A model generated the notes under the pieces. It saw nothing but the letters and a program-made list of their open reading frames with translations, was not told the DNA's origin and did no database searches. A DNA stretch of 64,000 bases from NCBI GenBank assembly GCA_013339895.1, contig JABACO010000001.1, forward strand, positions 24,915,920 to 24,979,919. Reading direction: 5' to 3'. Positions 1-42,671 of this stretch are shown here, piece by piece. The position numbers and the translations under genes were made by a program. The DNA comes from Ephydatia muelleri. Taxonomy: Eukaryota > Porifera > Demospongiae > Spongillida > Spongillidae. Positions within the stretch are counted from its first letter, which is position 1, and the number at the start of each line of letters is the position of its first letter.

Positions 1-434
1 TATATGCAACTGACTAGTTTAATGTATTACAACAAACATTTGGCACACGAATACACATCTTTAAGTACTACTACAAATATTACATCAGTAGCGCAAGTGT
101 TCAATTACACACAACACTATATAAACTAGCTACTCTCTCTCACGGATACATGGATATAGTCTTAATCAATGTTCCTTAGGACTGAACAAACTTTCCTCGC
201 ATAATCACCATCACGATCCAGGTTGGTTATTGCAGCCAATCAGCAGAGTAATTAGTGGACATTGTTGCTAGTGATGGTGGGCATCGGCAGAAATGACCGA
301 CTGTAATAATAAACGATCGAACATGGCATGAAATTGAATGGGTGACTGTTATATTCCGCTCTGCATGGTTGTCGAGGACAACAGTATGTATGTGTTCTCT
401 GGACAGAGCGGTGCAAAGATCACCAACAACCTGT
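1..434 (+). pseudogene. LZTR1-like kelch fragment with upstream flank (copy 1)
   Basis: Bases 340-434 encode [20 protein letters not shown], then GAKITNNL, matching the start of the kelch region of LZTR1-like proteins. The preceding 330 bases match 42213-42540, so flank and gene fragment were duplicated together. The fragment runs straight into an 18-bp minisatellite at 436. It is a truncated copy of the longer pseudogene at 42570-43194. Confidence 0.8.
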
Positions 435-435
435 T

Positions 436-743
436 GGACCGGTGTGGTGACCTGGACCGGTGTGGTGACCTGGACCGGTGTGGTGACCTGGACCGGTGTG
501 GTGACCTGGACCGGTGTGGTGACCTGGACCGGTGTGGTGACCTGGACCTGTGTGGTGACCTAGACCGGTGTGGTGACCTGGACCGTTGTGGTGACCTGGA
601 CCGTTGTGGTGACCTGGACCGGTGTGTGGTGACCTGGACTGGTGTGACTGTGGTGACCTGGACCGTTGTGGTGACCTGGACTGGTGTGGTGACCTGGACT
701 GGTGTGGTGACCTGGACTGTTGTGGTGACCTGGACTGGTGTGG
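436..743 (+). repeat. 18-bp minisatellite
   Basis: About 17 tandem units of ggaccggtgtggtgacct with scattered substitutions and occasional 2-6 base length changes. The unit lacks stops in several frames and translates as repeats of LDRCGD or VVTWTG. It starts exactly at the breakpoint of the LZTR1-like fragment. Confidence 0.95.
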
Positions 744-744
744 A

Positions 745-1010
745 TCGCCCAATGAACCGCCAGCGCATGTAGCTATAGCGTCTGATGTACCGCCAGTACA
801 CGTGGCATCTGGTGTTCCTCCAGTGCAGGTAGCATCTGATATACTGCCACCCTCTGCCAATGTACCGCCACCCTCTACCAATGTACCGCCATCCTCTACT
901 AATGTTCCGCCACCCTCTACTGATGGACCGCCACCCTCTACTGATGTACCGCCACGTGCACCCTCGCCACCCAAGAGCTTGCATTTACCTGAGCCACGTT
1001 CCTATCGAAA
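745..1010 (+). repeat. Short proline-coding tandem repeats
   Basis: Continuous with the preceding reading frame, this stretch has 27-bp units (VPPVHVASG-like) and then about five 21-bp units (ccgccaccctctaccaatgta; VPPPSTN). It may once have belonged to a Pro-rich protein. No domain is recognised. Confidence 0.75.
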
Positions 1011-1500
1011 GAGATCAGTTGTACATGCGCGCGCATTGCAATCAAACTAAACACTAACTGTGCTATTAATAATGGTTGTGGTGACAGCGTGGGGTAGCTG
1101 TGGTAAGATGTTTACATAACACCACTTGCAACGTATGTAAACAAAAGGGAATTTTGATGAGACAAAAATGGCGCCCTCTGGTAAAATCTCTTGTGGTTCT
1201 CAGAGGCAATCAATATACAAACTTTTTCTGAAGCGTATAGACATTGATAGACCCTTCAGTTGTGTTAAAAAAAAATTGTATTTCACGTGGTAGACACTTC
1301 TATTTTTTAAAAAGGTACTTTGACGAAGCTAGAAATTTAACCCTTTACCCCTCAAAATAATCGCCATAGATCAGCTCTACTCATCATGACCTTCAATTCC
1401 ATGCCCAAAACCCTGCTGTAAATTGTATAGCAGCCAAGATATGAGTGTGCCAAGTTGCAACTTTTACGAAAAAATTAATTATTCAGTGATGCATATTTCG
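1011..1500. other. No feature recognised
   Basis: AT-rich sequence with stops in all frames; no repeat or gene recognised. Confidence 0.5.
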
Positions 1501-1639
1501 TTGTAGCAACCAAGAGAAGACGGCTGGCATCTGTACACAGACCTCCAGTGAGATGGAATGCAAGATTAAAAGCAAGATTTCACATCCTTTGAGGCACTGA
1601 TCAGATCCAATGTGGTGAACCAAACTGACCCAGCAAGGG

Positions 1640-2530
1640 TGTAGATCGCTTCATCTATACGTGGAAGAGGATATGCGAGTCTACTCAAAATCAAAGTGTG
1701 CCATCTTTCTTAGGGACCAGTACCACTGGAGATGCCCGGACTAACAGATGGCTGGATGATGTCTTATCAAGCATGTCTTCAAGCATCTTCCTTGCCTCCT
1801 CCCACCTAGCAGTAGGAATACGTCGAAGTGGTTGACGAATAGGATGGGAATTTCCTGCTGAGATAGAATGCCGCAGTCTGTCAGTCCGGCTTAGGTGTCA
1901 TCCTTGTTAACCGCAAAGACATCCGTATATTTTTGAAGGAGCAAGAGAAATGAATTTTTCTCCCCATCCGTGAGACCTTGTCCACACCTTTGCACAATGT
2001 TCTCTGACCGAACACTCCCTCAATGTTGAATGTTCATTTGCTGCCGTAGCCATTTGTACAGATGTCAGTTCTGCTTAACCTGTTCCATTGTGGCAATCTG
2101 GGTCCCTTTGTGAATGATAATGGGCTCCGTTGATGGGTTCAGTAGTCTCACTGGCACTTCACATCTGCGTACATGTACCAGTCCATGTGCTACTTTGATG
2201 GGCATACGAGTAGTCACTGCACCCTCCACAATCCAAGTACCGGTAGCTGGTCCATCACTTCAATCACACTACCGGGTGCATGGTATATGTAATGTGGTCC
2301 CCAATGTATTAACATGAGCAGCTGCTTCATTCAGGGTAACACTGAGGGGCAGCGTCATGTTCCTGCCAGCTGCAAACTGCAACTGCCCACTGTGGGTATC
2401 AATGATGCACTGGTTGGCCTGAAGTGTTGCATGAGACAACAGCACCAGTATCCAGTAGAGAACTAACGCGCGAATGTTGTTGATGAATGCTGGAATCTTG
2501 CAGGCTGACGAATTTATAGGTAGCACGGGT
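1640..2530 (-). pseudogene. Ty3/Gypsy pol remnant, protease to start of reverse transcriptase
   Basis: On the minus strand, 2526-2270 encodes a retropepsin-like region (CIIDTHSGQLQFAAG, with a hydrophobic strand before it). The span 1880-1660 encodes HPIRQPLRRIPTARWEEARK, then SPVVLVPKKDGT, the unmistakable entry to Gypsy-type reverse transcriptase. Frame changes and stops separate the parts, and the polymerase core is missing. It lies opposite to the Gypsy remnant that follows, so two insertions or an inversion are involved. Confidence 0.8.
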
Positions 2531-2757
2531 GTAGTAGCATAGTCTATTTGTGGTACTCATTTGGCTGTGGGCGTGTCCCTATTGGTAATTTCTTTTCTTC
2601 CCACATCCCACAATAAGACTCGGGGATGGCATATGTCTACGTGCCTCAGCCACCGTGTGTTCAAGTTATCCCATTCACTGTACTTTTGTACAGAGCCCTT
2701 CTTTGTTTTTGATGCCCTCCTTTCCCAGTGTATACTGACAAGTTCGAGAAGTAGCCA

Positions 2758-4060
2758 TTGTTGGCATCTCCGAGAACTCACACCTTGATGCCACGCTTTG
2801 TTGGCTTCATCGGGAGGTTTTGTTCTAGAAAAACGCCATTGGTGGTCAGAGCACAATTGCAGTTAGATAACTCAGTGTCCAGACCATTGCAGCGGGTAGC
2901 CATGGACATTTTGGGACCACTTCCAGAGACAGCTAGAGGTAACAGGTATATCCTAGTGATAGGAGACTATTTTACAAGGTGGAAAGAGGCGTACCCAATG
3001 AAAGATATGAATGCTTTGACAGTGGCCCAAATATTTGTACATGAATTCATTTGTCATATGGGAATACCTGATGTAATTCATACTGACCAGGGTAGGAATT
3101 TTGAAAGTGCTGTTGTGAAAGGAATTTGCAGTTTATTGGGAATAAAGAAAACAAGGACAACACCCTACTATCCACAATCAGATGGCATGATTGAACGTTT
3201 TAATAGAACGTTATTGAGCATGCTAAGTATTGCTGTGGAGCACAATGAGCATGGCTGGGATTTGCAATTGCCTCTTTTGATGTTTTCGTACAGAACCAGT
3301 ACTCATGAAACCACAGGAGCCACTCCATTTGAATTGATGTATGGTCGTGAAGCACAGTTACCTGAAGATCTTATGTTCCATATTCCAGCAACAGTTGACA
3401 CGAGCACATCCCCTGGCGAGTATTTAAGTCACCTAAAGACACGATTGGAAGCTGCCTACAAGCTGGTAAGGGCACATGCCAATAAACAGCAAATGCGTCA
3501 AGGGGAGAATTACAATCGAACTGTAAAGGGTAAACCTTTTCAAGTGGGTGATTTGGCATTGCCCCCATGTTCCAAAAGGTATGTCACGTAAGATGCACAA
3601 ACCATGGAAAGGTTCATTTAAGGTCAAAACTGTGTTAGGGCCTGTAACTTATCGTATTGTAAATTGTGAGCATCCTCGCAAAAGATTGGTGGTGCATAAT
3701 AATCGTCTGAAGCCTTTTATTGCTAGGGAGAGCACAGATGGAGAAATGAATCAAGAGATTTCAGATCGTGAGACCACGGAACAGCAACAAGACAACTTGA
3801 CACCGAGGCCTGAGATGACTGAGGAGGAAGAGGACTGGGAACTACCACTTCAGCCAAATGCCCCGGCTGAACCAGAAGTACATCACCAGGAGCCACCAGT
3901 GAATCTGGAGCTACCACCCGAATTGCAGCAAAACATTCAACCTCCTGGTATCCCTCCTGCAGAAGAACTGAGGAGATCTGGAAGGATCAGACGTCCACCC
4001 TCAAGATATGGAGATCCAGTATCACTTCCAGATTGTTTTGAGTGTGAGGACACACTATAA
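2758..4060 (+). pseudogene. Ty3/Gypsy integrase and C-terminal tail, frameshifted
   Basis: The span 2758-3591 encodes an integrase core with the DDE residues visible: MDILGP, HTDQGRNFES and MIERFNRTLL. The GPF/Y-like tail (MHKPWKGSFKVKTVLGP) is in the next frame from about 3548, so a small deletion near 3560 broke the frame. The tail ends with a Pro/Glu-rich segment and a stop at 4060. The zinc-binding N-terminus, reverse transcriptase and RNase H are absent. It is followed by a polypurine tract and LTR, so this is the 3' third of an element. Confidence 0.93.
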
Positions 4061-4076
4061 ATATAGGGGGGAGAAA
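4061..4076 (+). promoter_or_regulatory. Polypurine tract of the Gypsy element
   Basis: The sequence ataggggggagaaa lies directly before the LTR start, the expected position for the plus-strand primer. Confidence 0.75.
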
Positions 4077-4269
4077 TGTAACGTGCAAGTACAAAGGGCT
4101 CCAGACAGTCTAGTCATCAGCTGAGAACTTTGCATGATACTTGCACGTGTATATGTGACGTAGTGTTTTAGTGTATATATTGTGCTGTAATTGTATCCTT
4201 GAGTGTTATCTGCCAACGTGATTTACTGCATATTGGTGAACCTCACGTCTCCTTAGCGCGGGCGCTACA
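4077..4269 (+). repeat. 3' LTR of the Gypsy element
   Basis: A 193-bp segment starting TGTAAC and ending GCTACA, short inverted ends typical of LTRs, immediately after the polypurine tract. No 5' LTR is present in the window. Confidence 0.75.
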
Positions 4270-4926
4270 CTAATAAACTGACCCTTTTGGCGTGATTGAA
4301 ATTCGAACACCATTCTTTAGTAAACAGAAACTTTTGAAAGTCAGCTTGGTAGATGGATCATCATTCTGTGAGGCATATGATCCCCTATCAAACTGAAGTA
4401 CTGCTGCATCCTGCAAGTGCTTCGTAAGTCTAGAGGTTGTCGATTAGGTTTAGCAAAGACTCTAACAGCTAGTTCCACTGATAAATCGTTTACGTATACT
4501 GTAAAATGAGGTTGGAGAAATGCCTAAAGTAGCTATCCATACTTTTGGGCACATGTTTTTCCACTGATGATATATGTAGTCTCAAGATTACTAGAATGTG
4601 TGTGGAAATAGTCAAGTAACCATTGACGTTTTGCTGACTTAGGTAGCTTTGTGAAGTAATAGTGGTAGCTTAACACCAGTTCCGTTAGAATTTGATACTT
4701 TTTCTGTCGAACCGACTTTCTAAAAATTAGTCGGAACGCAACCAATTGTCTGGAAAAGCATATGTATAAATAGTTTAACTATCGGCTAGACATTTGGCGT
4801 TGTTGTCTGCCTTATATCTATCGTGGACACTTCCCTGTATGTGTTCAAAGTGACGCGGTTGTAGCTTTTTCGGTCAGGACAGTGACTCCAACGCCATTCC
4901 AACAACATGTGAAGTCATTATGGTAG

Positions 4927-6125
4927 GTGACATATGCGCTTTTCGGTTCCCAGAGTGCAAATGGAAACTTGGAATTTTGCTACACAAGTGATAAAACTAT
5001 AATGAAACGGCAGTATAAAAAAACAAGTTACGACAATAACTCTGAAACAAAACATACTGGAGTTATGTGCTCATGGTTCAATTCAACTAATTCAAAGATA
5101 TTTGAGTTGAATGTAGATAGTGGCACCATTGAACATACCATAGAAACTCATTCCTTTTTGTCTGTGAAATCATACTTGTGCACACTGTCACGAGGCTATT
5201 TTGAATTTATGGATTGCCGAGAAGCAAGCAGTAGTAAAATCTTTACCCTTGATGCAGGTAGAATCGCTTTGATGACAGCACACAAAGTAACCCTTACCAC
5301 CACAGCTATTGATCACATTACCACTTTATGTGTCAGTGATGATCAGCAATCTCAGAAGGCATCCATCATAGACATCTCTACAGACCTAAAAAATGTGCAG
5401 GAAGTAGATGAGCAAATATGGGTCAAATGTGGAGCTGTAACCCTGACGAAGCAAGAAAAGGATCGGTTGATTGGAGGACACGAGCTATCATATACTCATA
5501 TCAACTTTGCTCAGCTTTTGCTGAAACAACAGTTCCCTAATTATAGACGGCTTCAGAAATACGCTTGAGCAAAACAAACCATTCGTCCTCTGCAAAATTA
5601 ATGCAAGTCATTTTCATCAGAAAATGTCAATGGGCATGCATTCTTTTAAATGAGAACTAGGTGTCTTTGTATGACAGTGCTTAGTACTGCTTACACATCT
5701 GTATCTACTGATACCTTTCAGGTTGTAGCAAATGCGCGGAACCATCATTAAAAATAGAAGTTATGAATATATCTGGTGCAGTAGATTGTGGTCTATATGC
5801 CATTGCTGTACTAACAAGTTTAGCATTGGGTCAAGATCCTACTACATTAGTTTGTGATCAAGACGCTATGCGCCCACATTCGATCACTAGTTTTGAGACA
5901 AAGAAGATTGTGCCTTTTCCAGTCCTAAAGCACCGCAGACCAGCTAACAAAGTTGCCAAAGTTGAAGAATGCATTCTGCATTGCTACTGTAAGATGCCTG
6001 ATGAAATGGTTTGCTGTTATCTGCGTGATGCATGCAATGGTATCACAAAGCTTGTGTTAATGATCCGTATTGTAAGGATGGTTCCTGGCTATGCACACTG
6101 CAGCAGAAATTCACTTGTTCAATAA
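4927..6125 (+). pseudogene. Decayed C48 (Ulp1-like) protease plus zinc-finger gene
   Basis: The open segment 4927-5568 has the N-terminal region ending KDRLIGGHELSYTHINFAQL, then LLKQQFP. The sequence from about 5640 then matches the protease end: the catalytic-cysteine motif GAVDCGLYAIAVLTSLALGQ, followed by a Lys-rich linker and a degenerate PHD/TTF-like finger (CILHCYCKMPDEMVCCYL). Frame changes and several stops lie in 5566-5760, and the histidine part of the active site is not recognisable. Such protease/finger proteins occur as large, often mobile families in early-branching animals; that context is general knowledge, not shown here. Confidence 0.7.
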
Positions 6126-6430
6126 ATTGCTATACATGTATTGTTGTATGCATTGATTGATAATAATTTCTTTTACGTGCGCGTTATTGATTCTAACGTT
6201 CTCAAGCGCGAAAGAGCATACACAAGAGTTAGAAATTTGAATAGTAGCTTTACTAATGACCTCCGTCTGGGACGTCTCAATTAGGTAGGGCATCGCATGC
6301 ATGTCGGTTGGGACTAATAAGCCCCAACATACGTACACGATCTCAAATGCTCGTGACATACACACACGCAGCAGTTACACACACGCCAAAAGGTAGAGTG
6401 TCACGCTTTTAAATCATGCCATCCATTAAT
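6126..6430. other. No feature recognised
   Basis: No gene or repeat recognised in this intergenic stretch. Confidence 0.4.
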
Positions 6431-6493
6431 GATCTGGTTGCAATTAGGTATGTAATCCATCCGCGGCTGCGATGTGGGTCTGGGTACGAGACT
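6431..6493 (+). repeat. Short CCAGACCC-type MITE, degenerate copy
   Basis: Contains tgtaatccatccgcggctg and gggtctgggtacgagact, the core and right end of a short element also present at 35617-35670, 36577-36646 and 43766-43839. The left end is degenerate here. Confidence 0.75.
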
Positions 6494-7085
6494 AACGTTT
6501 ACGTATACGTTCTGTGAAGTTGGAACCGCTGCTCTATCGATCGTGACATCGCAGGCAGGCTGAGACAGCGCCGTTTTTGCTCTGTTGTTCAGCGCTCTTT
6601 GTGTAGTGCGCGCATGTGGATTTGTCCGCATACCTGTATATAAGGACTAATGTTTGTGATTATTGTCTCTTGTTTGATGCGAAGCTTTTTGGTAGCTGTT
6701 GTTTGTATAAGTGATTCGTGGCGTGCAAGCACGCAAATTTGCACAGTTACTACTTCAAGCGTTTCATGGCCGAAAAGTCAATAATATGCCATTTAGATGC
6801 TTATGATAAGTACATTAAGAAGTTTTAAAGTGATTGGGAGGCTGCTGGCTTATTTCTAAGTGACGAAGACCTTAGTGAAAAGCAGATTTTTTAAATTCTT
6901 AATTATATATTTTTCATAAAAATGAATCACAAGGTTTGGGTGAAGAGCCGCTAGAACATATAACAATACAAATCTTTGTGTCGATAGAAGCTGGCTCGAA
7001 AAAGCAGGCTAACGTAACTGATGTCTTAACAAGACTTTGGGTCAAATCAGATCCAGTAGGGTGAAACTATAGATCTATTGTACAA
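6494..7085. other. No feature recognised
   Basis: AT-rich non-coding sequence; nothing identified. Confidence 0.4.
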
Positions 7086-7316
7086 TGGGACAGTTTCCGC
7101 GAAAATTGCCCCACGGTTAAAATGTTATAAAAATGCATCGCGTTTGAATCGCTATAGCTTCCCAACGGATAACGCTATCGACTTCCTAATTTCAACACTT
7201 CATACTACACCATTTCACTATGAAGTGTTGAAAATAGGAAGTCAATAGCGTTATCCGTTGGGAAGTTATACGCGATGTATTTTAACCGTGGGGCAATTTT
7301 CGCGGAAACTGTCCCA
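7086..7316. mobile_element. Foldback element with near-complete inverted arms
   Basis: The left arm starts TGGGACAGTTTCCGCGAAAA and the right arm ends with its reverse complement. Arms of about 110 bases pair through the centre (cacttcatac...ctatgaagtg). Structure and length fit a foldback-type MITE. No clear target-site duplication was found. Confidence 0.9.
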
Positions 7317-8316
7317 ATGCTCATTTTGCAATGGACAGCATAACGTTCGCTCCTGTCCACATCGACAAGCTGCTATAAGTGAAGTCACTGGAAGATAACC
7401 TGATACATAGGTGCTGATCGATATCACATGTACCTCTTCTACCAGTTTCTACCAGTACCTCTATTCTGAACAATTATAATGATTTATCATTGATTACCAT
7501 ATCTTGATAGATGTGCCTTGATTTATATTACAATAGTTAATACATTTGTTTGTAGGTATGCGAATTATATGTAAAAAAAAAAAAAAAACACTGTGAGATG
7601 TGCTCTATTTACGTGATCTTGATTGTTGTGTGGTTTGTTTTTCTAGCTGTTATAATTATAAATAGTACCAGTTAAATAACAGTGGGTCTTATCATATATT
7701 CAAAATGTCATCATCACCTATTGTTTTAAACCACTGTGCCAGGGCAGGAGGGATTCATCTTCCTGCAACACCAGTTCCACGTACAGGTGTGATGTCATAT
7801 TGATTATATCGTGTCCATACCTCCTCATTGGCTTCATCCATGAACATCACGTTACCTTGCATGAAAACTCTCATGACAAGTATAATTATGTGTTGTATTC
7901 AAGCATATTGTGTTGGTTGCAATGGTTTACCCCCAGCACTGCACTTCATCAAGATGTCACTTGTGAGTAGATTGGCCACAATCAATCTATCAATGGTAAT
8001 TGCCGTTACCACTATTGCCTCATATGCAGTTGATAATACTTCCACCAATGTGTACAGGTATAGTGTACACATACCAAGGATACATTTAAGCCTCATTCCT
8101 GCCTTCTGCTGAGAAGAGCAGCAGTAGTGCTAGTGGTATATCATCATTACGAAAATGGTACTCTACAGGCCTACATTAGACTGGGGTTGCAGCAAATAAA
8201 TAATGCCAGTTCACTATAAACTGAATGTTGTAGTGTAATGAAATATAAATGTACACCAGTTTAAACTAAAATGTACTCAACTGCATGCACATATTGCTTG
8301 TATCCTGTTATCAGTG
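7317..8316. other. Downstream of polybromo, no gene recognised
   Basis: Contains a 15-base A run near 7573 and open stretches on both strands at 7828-8112, for which I recognise no family. It probably includes the 3' UTR and downstream region of polybromo. Confidence 0.4.
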
Positions 8317-38604
<30,288 letters not shown>

Positions 38605-38693
38605 CTGTCCAACCCAACATCCAAGTAGACCAACAGTAACATAGCAACAAAAATAAGTTACTATGAAATAGCTTACAAAGATGTACACATACA

Positions 38694-39693
38694 NNNNNNN
38701 NNNNNNNNNNNNNNNNNNNNNNNNNNNNNNNNNNNNNNNNNNNNNNNNNNNNNNNNNNNNNNNNNNNNNNNNNNNNNNNNNNNNNNNNNNNNNNNNNNNN
38801 NNNNNNNNNNNNNNNNNNNNNNNNNNNNNNNNNNNNNNNNNNNNNNNNNNNNNNNNNNNNNNNNNNNNNNNNNNNNNNNNNNNNNNNNNNNNNNNNNNNN
38901 NNNNNNNNNNNNNNNNNNNNNNNNNNNNNNNNNNNNNNNNNNNNNNNNNNNNNNNNNNNNNNNNNNNNNNNNNNNNNNNNNNNNNNNNNNNNNNNNNNNN
39001 NNNNNNNNNNNNNNNNNNNNNNNNNNNNNNNNNNNNNNNNNNNNNNNNNNNNNNNNNNNNNNNNNNNNNNNNNNNNNNNNNNNNNNNNNNNNNNNNNNNN
39101 NNNNNNNNNNNNNNNNNNNNNNNNNNNNNNNNNNNNNNNNNNNNNNNNNNNNNNNNNNNNNNNNNNNNNNNNNNNNNNNNNNNNNNNNNNNNNNNNNNNN
39201 NNNNNNNNNNNNNNNNNNNNNNNNNNNNNNNNNNNNNNNNNNNNNNNNNNNNNNNNNNNNNNNNNNNNNNNNNNNNNNNNNNNNNNNNNNNNNNNNNNNN
39301 NNNNNNNNNNNNNNNNNNNNNNNNNNNNNNNNNNNNNNNNNNNNNNNNNNNNNNNNNNNNNNNNNNNNNNNNNNNNNNNNNNNNNNNNNNNNNNNNNNNN
39401 NNNNNNNNNNNNNNNNNNNNNNNNNNNNNNNNNNNNNNNNNNNNNNNNNNNNNNNNNNNNNNNNNNNNNNNNNNNNNNNNNNNNNNNNNNNNNNNNNNNN
39501 NNNNNNNNNNNNNNNNNNNNNNNNNNNNNNNNNNNNNNNNNNNNNNNNNNNNNNNNNNNNNNNNNNNNNNNNNNNNNNNNNNNNNNNNNNNNNNNNNNNN
39601 NNNNNNNNNNNNNNNNNNNNNNNNNNNNNNNNNNNNNNNNNNNNNNNNNNNNNNNNNNNNNNNNNNNNNNNNNNNNNNNNNNNNNNNNNNNNN
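38694..39693. other. Assembly gap (1,000 N)
   Basis: Exactly 1,000 N, a conventional size for a gap of estimated or unknown length. It may hide the 5' end of polybromo. Confidence 1.
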
Positions 39694-39746
39694 TGTCACC
39701 GCTACGTGGAAAGGGCGGTCTGATGAACTGCTGTACTCAATTCTGT

Positions 39747-39880
39747 CCATGGTCACCAGAATATGTTGGGGAACCAATCAGATTCGAGGTATGCAATAAT
39801 TGCATATCTTCTTCCATGGTCACCAGAATATGTTGGGGAACCAATCAGATTCGAGGTATGCAATAATTGCATATCTTCTT
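39747..39880. repeat. Two tandem copies of a 67-bp unit
   Basis: Exact duplication beginning ccatggtcaccagaatatgt. Being perfect and next to the gap, it could be an assembly stitch artefact. Confidence 0.95.
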
Positions 39881-40280
39881 TATTATCTAGAGTTTATTAG
39901 GAATGTGTAACGTACGTAGTGGAAAGATGACACAACCCTGCACCACGAAGCTGTGACGCATCCTCGCCTTCCTTTGATCAGAGGGGTTTATAATTGGCTT
40001 AAAGTGTCAGACCAAGAGGCATTTTGGTTGGACATGATCTGACATCATCATCATTAATCATTCATGACTAAGCATTGCAGGTATAAACTAATTACATGTG
40101 TTATGAAATACGTACAGTTTGCAGCACAGTAGCAAGTAAAAGCATGGTTTGTACATTATATATTAATCGGAGTTAGAATCTGAATCAGGAAGAACTAGGT
40201 GTGATGGGGATGGAGGACCAAACCATTTATCCCAATCACCAAGTTTGAAAATACATGTAGGCTCATCTGAGGTAGACTAC

Positions 40281-42112
40281 TTAATTAGCGGCAGTTATTT
40301 CTGGCTCTTCATCACTCTCAGTCTTTGCATCCATGCATGATGCACTGTGCTGATACGGCTTTCTTGGTCTTTGTTTCGTACGCCTACCAGTTTTGCTATC
40401 CTCCCACCAAAGACTAACAGAATGCTCTGCAGAGAACTTGTCTACAGTAGGACCTTCCATTTTAATCTCAAGGAGGTCTGACAGTGTTGGAGTGTCTAAG
40501 CTGGTCCTTCTGTCTGTCTTGATAACTTTTAACATTGAAACATGCTTTCAATGCGACCATTTGAGAATGGTAAACTAAACAGTAGCTCACTGATTAGAAG
40601 TATGTTCCTCCATTTTCCAACATCAGGAGCTATGTGCAGTTTGTACCAAATTTCTGATAGCCTTCTTTCACTAAATTCAAATACTTCCTGGCATGCCGAA
40701 CTATCTCTTCAATTTCATCTTGTATGCCAGAAAGATTAACACCTTTAGCTTTCAAAGGCTCTCTGAAGTGCGATGATATGTACTCTACTGCTATTTTAAT
40801 TTCTGCATTGTCACCCATTTCTGTGTCAGATCCTAATGCTGTGTACTGCCAACTCTGGGTATTTAAAATAACACTATTGTTCTTAGTATCCTGACATCAG
40901 ACCATTCCAGTCGCTCTCTTAGTTTATCATTGAACTGTTTTGTATCAGCAATAGCTTGGTCTGAACAATGCTTCAGTGTTGTAGTGTTGTAATTATGTAA
41001 AACTGCACCTTGATATAGCTTTTCTTCTATCACTTGGCTGCAAACTAACTTGACACTGATTTATTTGTAGAAGCATCTCATCAATGTCTTTAAACAGCTT
41101 GCTAGAGAGTGCATGTTTACAGGCAAGTTCCAATCTATGTGCATAACACCAAGACCAAAACAGCCATGGAAGTTCATTCTGAATCCTTCCCTTCATCCCT
41201 CTGTGCTGTGCAATGTTAACTGATGCTCCATCTGTCCCACAACCAACAAGGATAGGAAAATTCCCAGCAACTACAAGGACGTTGGCTTTATCTAGGATGT
41301 TTTCAATCCCCAACAGTTTTACAGCACATTCTAGACATTTAATCAGGCCCTGTGCATCAGCCTTTGTAATGAAAGTACCTCACGCATGTCCTCTGTTCCT
41401 CATTTACATCATCTTTAGAGCAATATAGAATGGCTACTAGTTCATCCTCTACATTTCCAGCATCAGTAGACCCATCAATGAGGATGCTGTAGAAAGAAAC
41501 TGCCGAAACACTTTGTACAAACAACTGTTGGTGGCTTTTAGCAATGTAATGAGTGAATGCTGCAGCTGAAGTTTTCGTTTTATAACTAAAACTAAGATCT
41601 ACACCATGACGCACTTCCAACTCATGAAGTGATGGATACTTTCTAAATGCCAAACCTTCTTTGGCTATTACAAAACAAATGTCAATCTTCTTTATCATTC
41701 GTTCCTTCACTGTCCTGTCGATCGTGAAAAGAGCACAGGCAATAGGCGAGTAAGTTGTTATAGATTGGTTTGTGGCTTTAGCAGCCATTGCACGCATCCT
41801 GATCATTGCAGTGCAATGCTGGTCATTTGTAGTGTGGTCTATGATGTTGCTAGTCTGTGATTGCTGGATCCTTGTATCCATGCCCTGGAAAAGTTTCTTT
41901 AGACCTTTCAGTTCAGTCTCGTGCTTCCGACAAGCTTCACACCATAACAGTCCGACAAGTTCGCGGTTCGCTTTATCTAATTTGCAATGCAGCCAGGAAA
42001 GCGATTGATGTTCGCGTTCGTACTGTGATTGCCACTTTTTGAAAGTTGAAACACTAACTTGTCGCTTTTTAGTGTCTGGACTGCCATCTGTTGCACTTGC
42101 TAGACGCTTCAA
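40281..42112 (-). pseudogene. hAT-like transposase (ZNF862/KIAA1586-like), broken
   Basis: Starts at 42112 with a basic N-terminus and a CEACRKHE zinc-like motif. The core piece GCGTDGASVNIAQHRGMKGR, then LPWLFWSWCYAHRLELACKH, lies in another frame near 41250-41080. Then comes EIVRHARKYLNLVKEGYQ, and the C-terminal TLSDLLEIKMEGPTVDKF ends at 40281. The order of parts matches hAT-type transposases and their domesticated relatives. At least three frame breaks show it is inactive as assembled. Confidence 0.82.
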
Positions 42113-42212
42113 GTTTTGCTAGCCTTACGTGCGAGGTATTTGTCACGGACCTATGACAAGGCTATGTCTTCTATGACAACGAACTTAACAAGGCTTGCAC
42201 ACCGAAATAAGT

Positions 42213-42671
42213 CATATGCAACTGACTAGTTCATATATTACAACTAACACTTGCACACGAATACAGATCTTTAAGTAGTACTACAAATATTACATCAGTA
42301 GCGCAAGTGTTCAATTAAACAGAATAGTATATGGACTAGCTATCCTCCGCTAGAGCTCGCTCTCACAGATATAGTCTTAATCAATATTCAGTTAACACGT
42401 AGGACTGAACAAACTTTCCTCGCATAATCACCATCACGATCGAGGTTTGGTTATTGCAGCCAATCAGCAGAGTAATTAGTGGGTGTAGTTGCTAGTTGTA
42501 ATGATCGGCAGAAATGACCGACTGTAATAATAAACTATCGACCATGGCATGAAATTGAACGGCAAAATGTCCGATGGCCAACGGTTATATTCCACTCTGC
42601 ATGGTTGTCGTGGACGACAGTATGTATGTGTTCTCTGGACAGAGCGGTGCAAAGATCACCAACAACCTGTT
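42213..42671 (+). repeat. Duplicated flank and LZTR1-like start (copy 2)
   Basis: Matches 1-434 in the same orientation, 42 kb away, up to the exact point where copy 1 switches to its minisatellite (caacaacctgtt). This copy has a few insertions, such as aaaatgtccgatggccaa. Confidence 0.92.

Noticed and set aside
349-984. Minus-strand frames with RSPH-type repeats over the 18-bp minisatellite
   Set aside because: Shadow frames of a tandem repeat; no recognised domain and no upstream coding context.
7828-8112. Small membrane-protein-like frame downstream of polybromo
   Set aside because: Hydrophobic composition alone; an overlapping frame on the other strand is equally open and no family is recognised.
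39747-39880. Perfect 67-bp duplication as a biological tandem repeat or satellite seed
   Set aside because: Exact identity right beside the gap makes an assembly artefact at least as likely, so it is listed only as a repeat.
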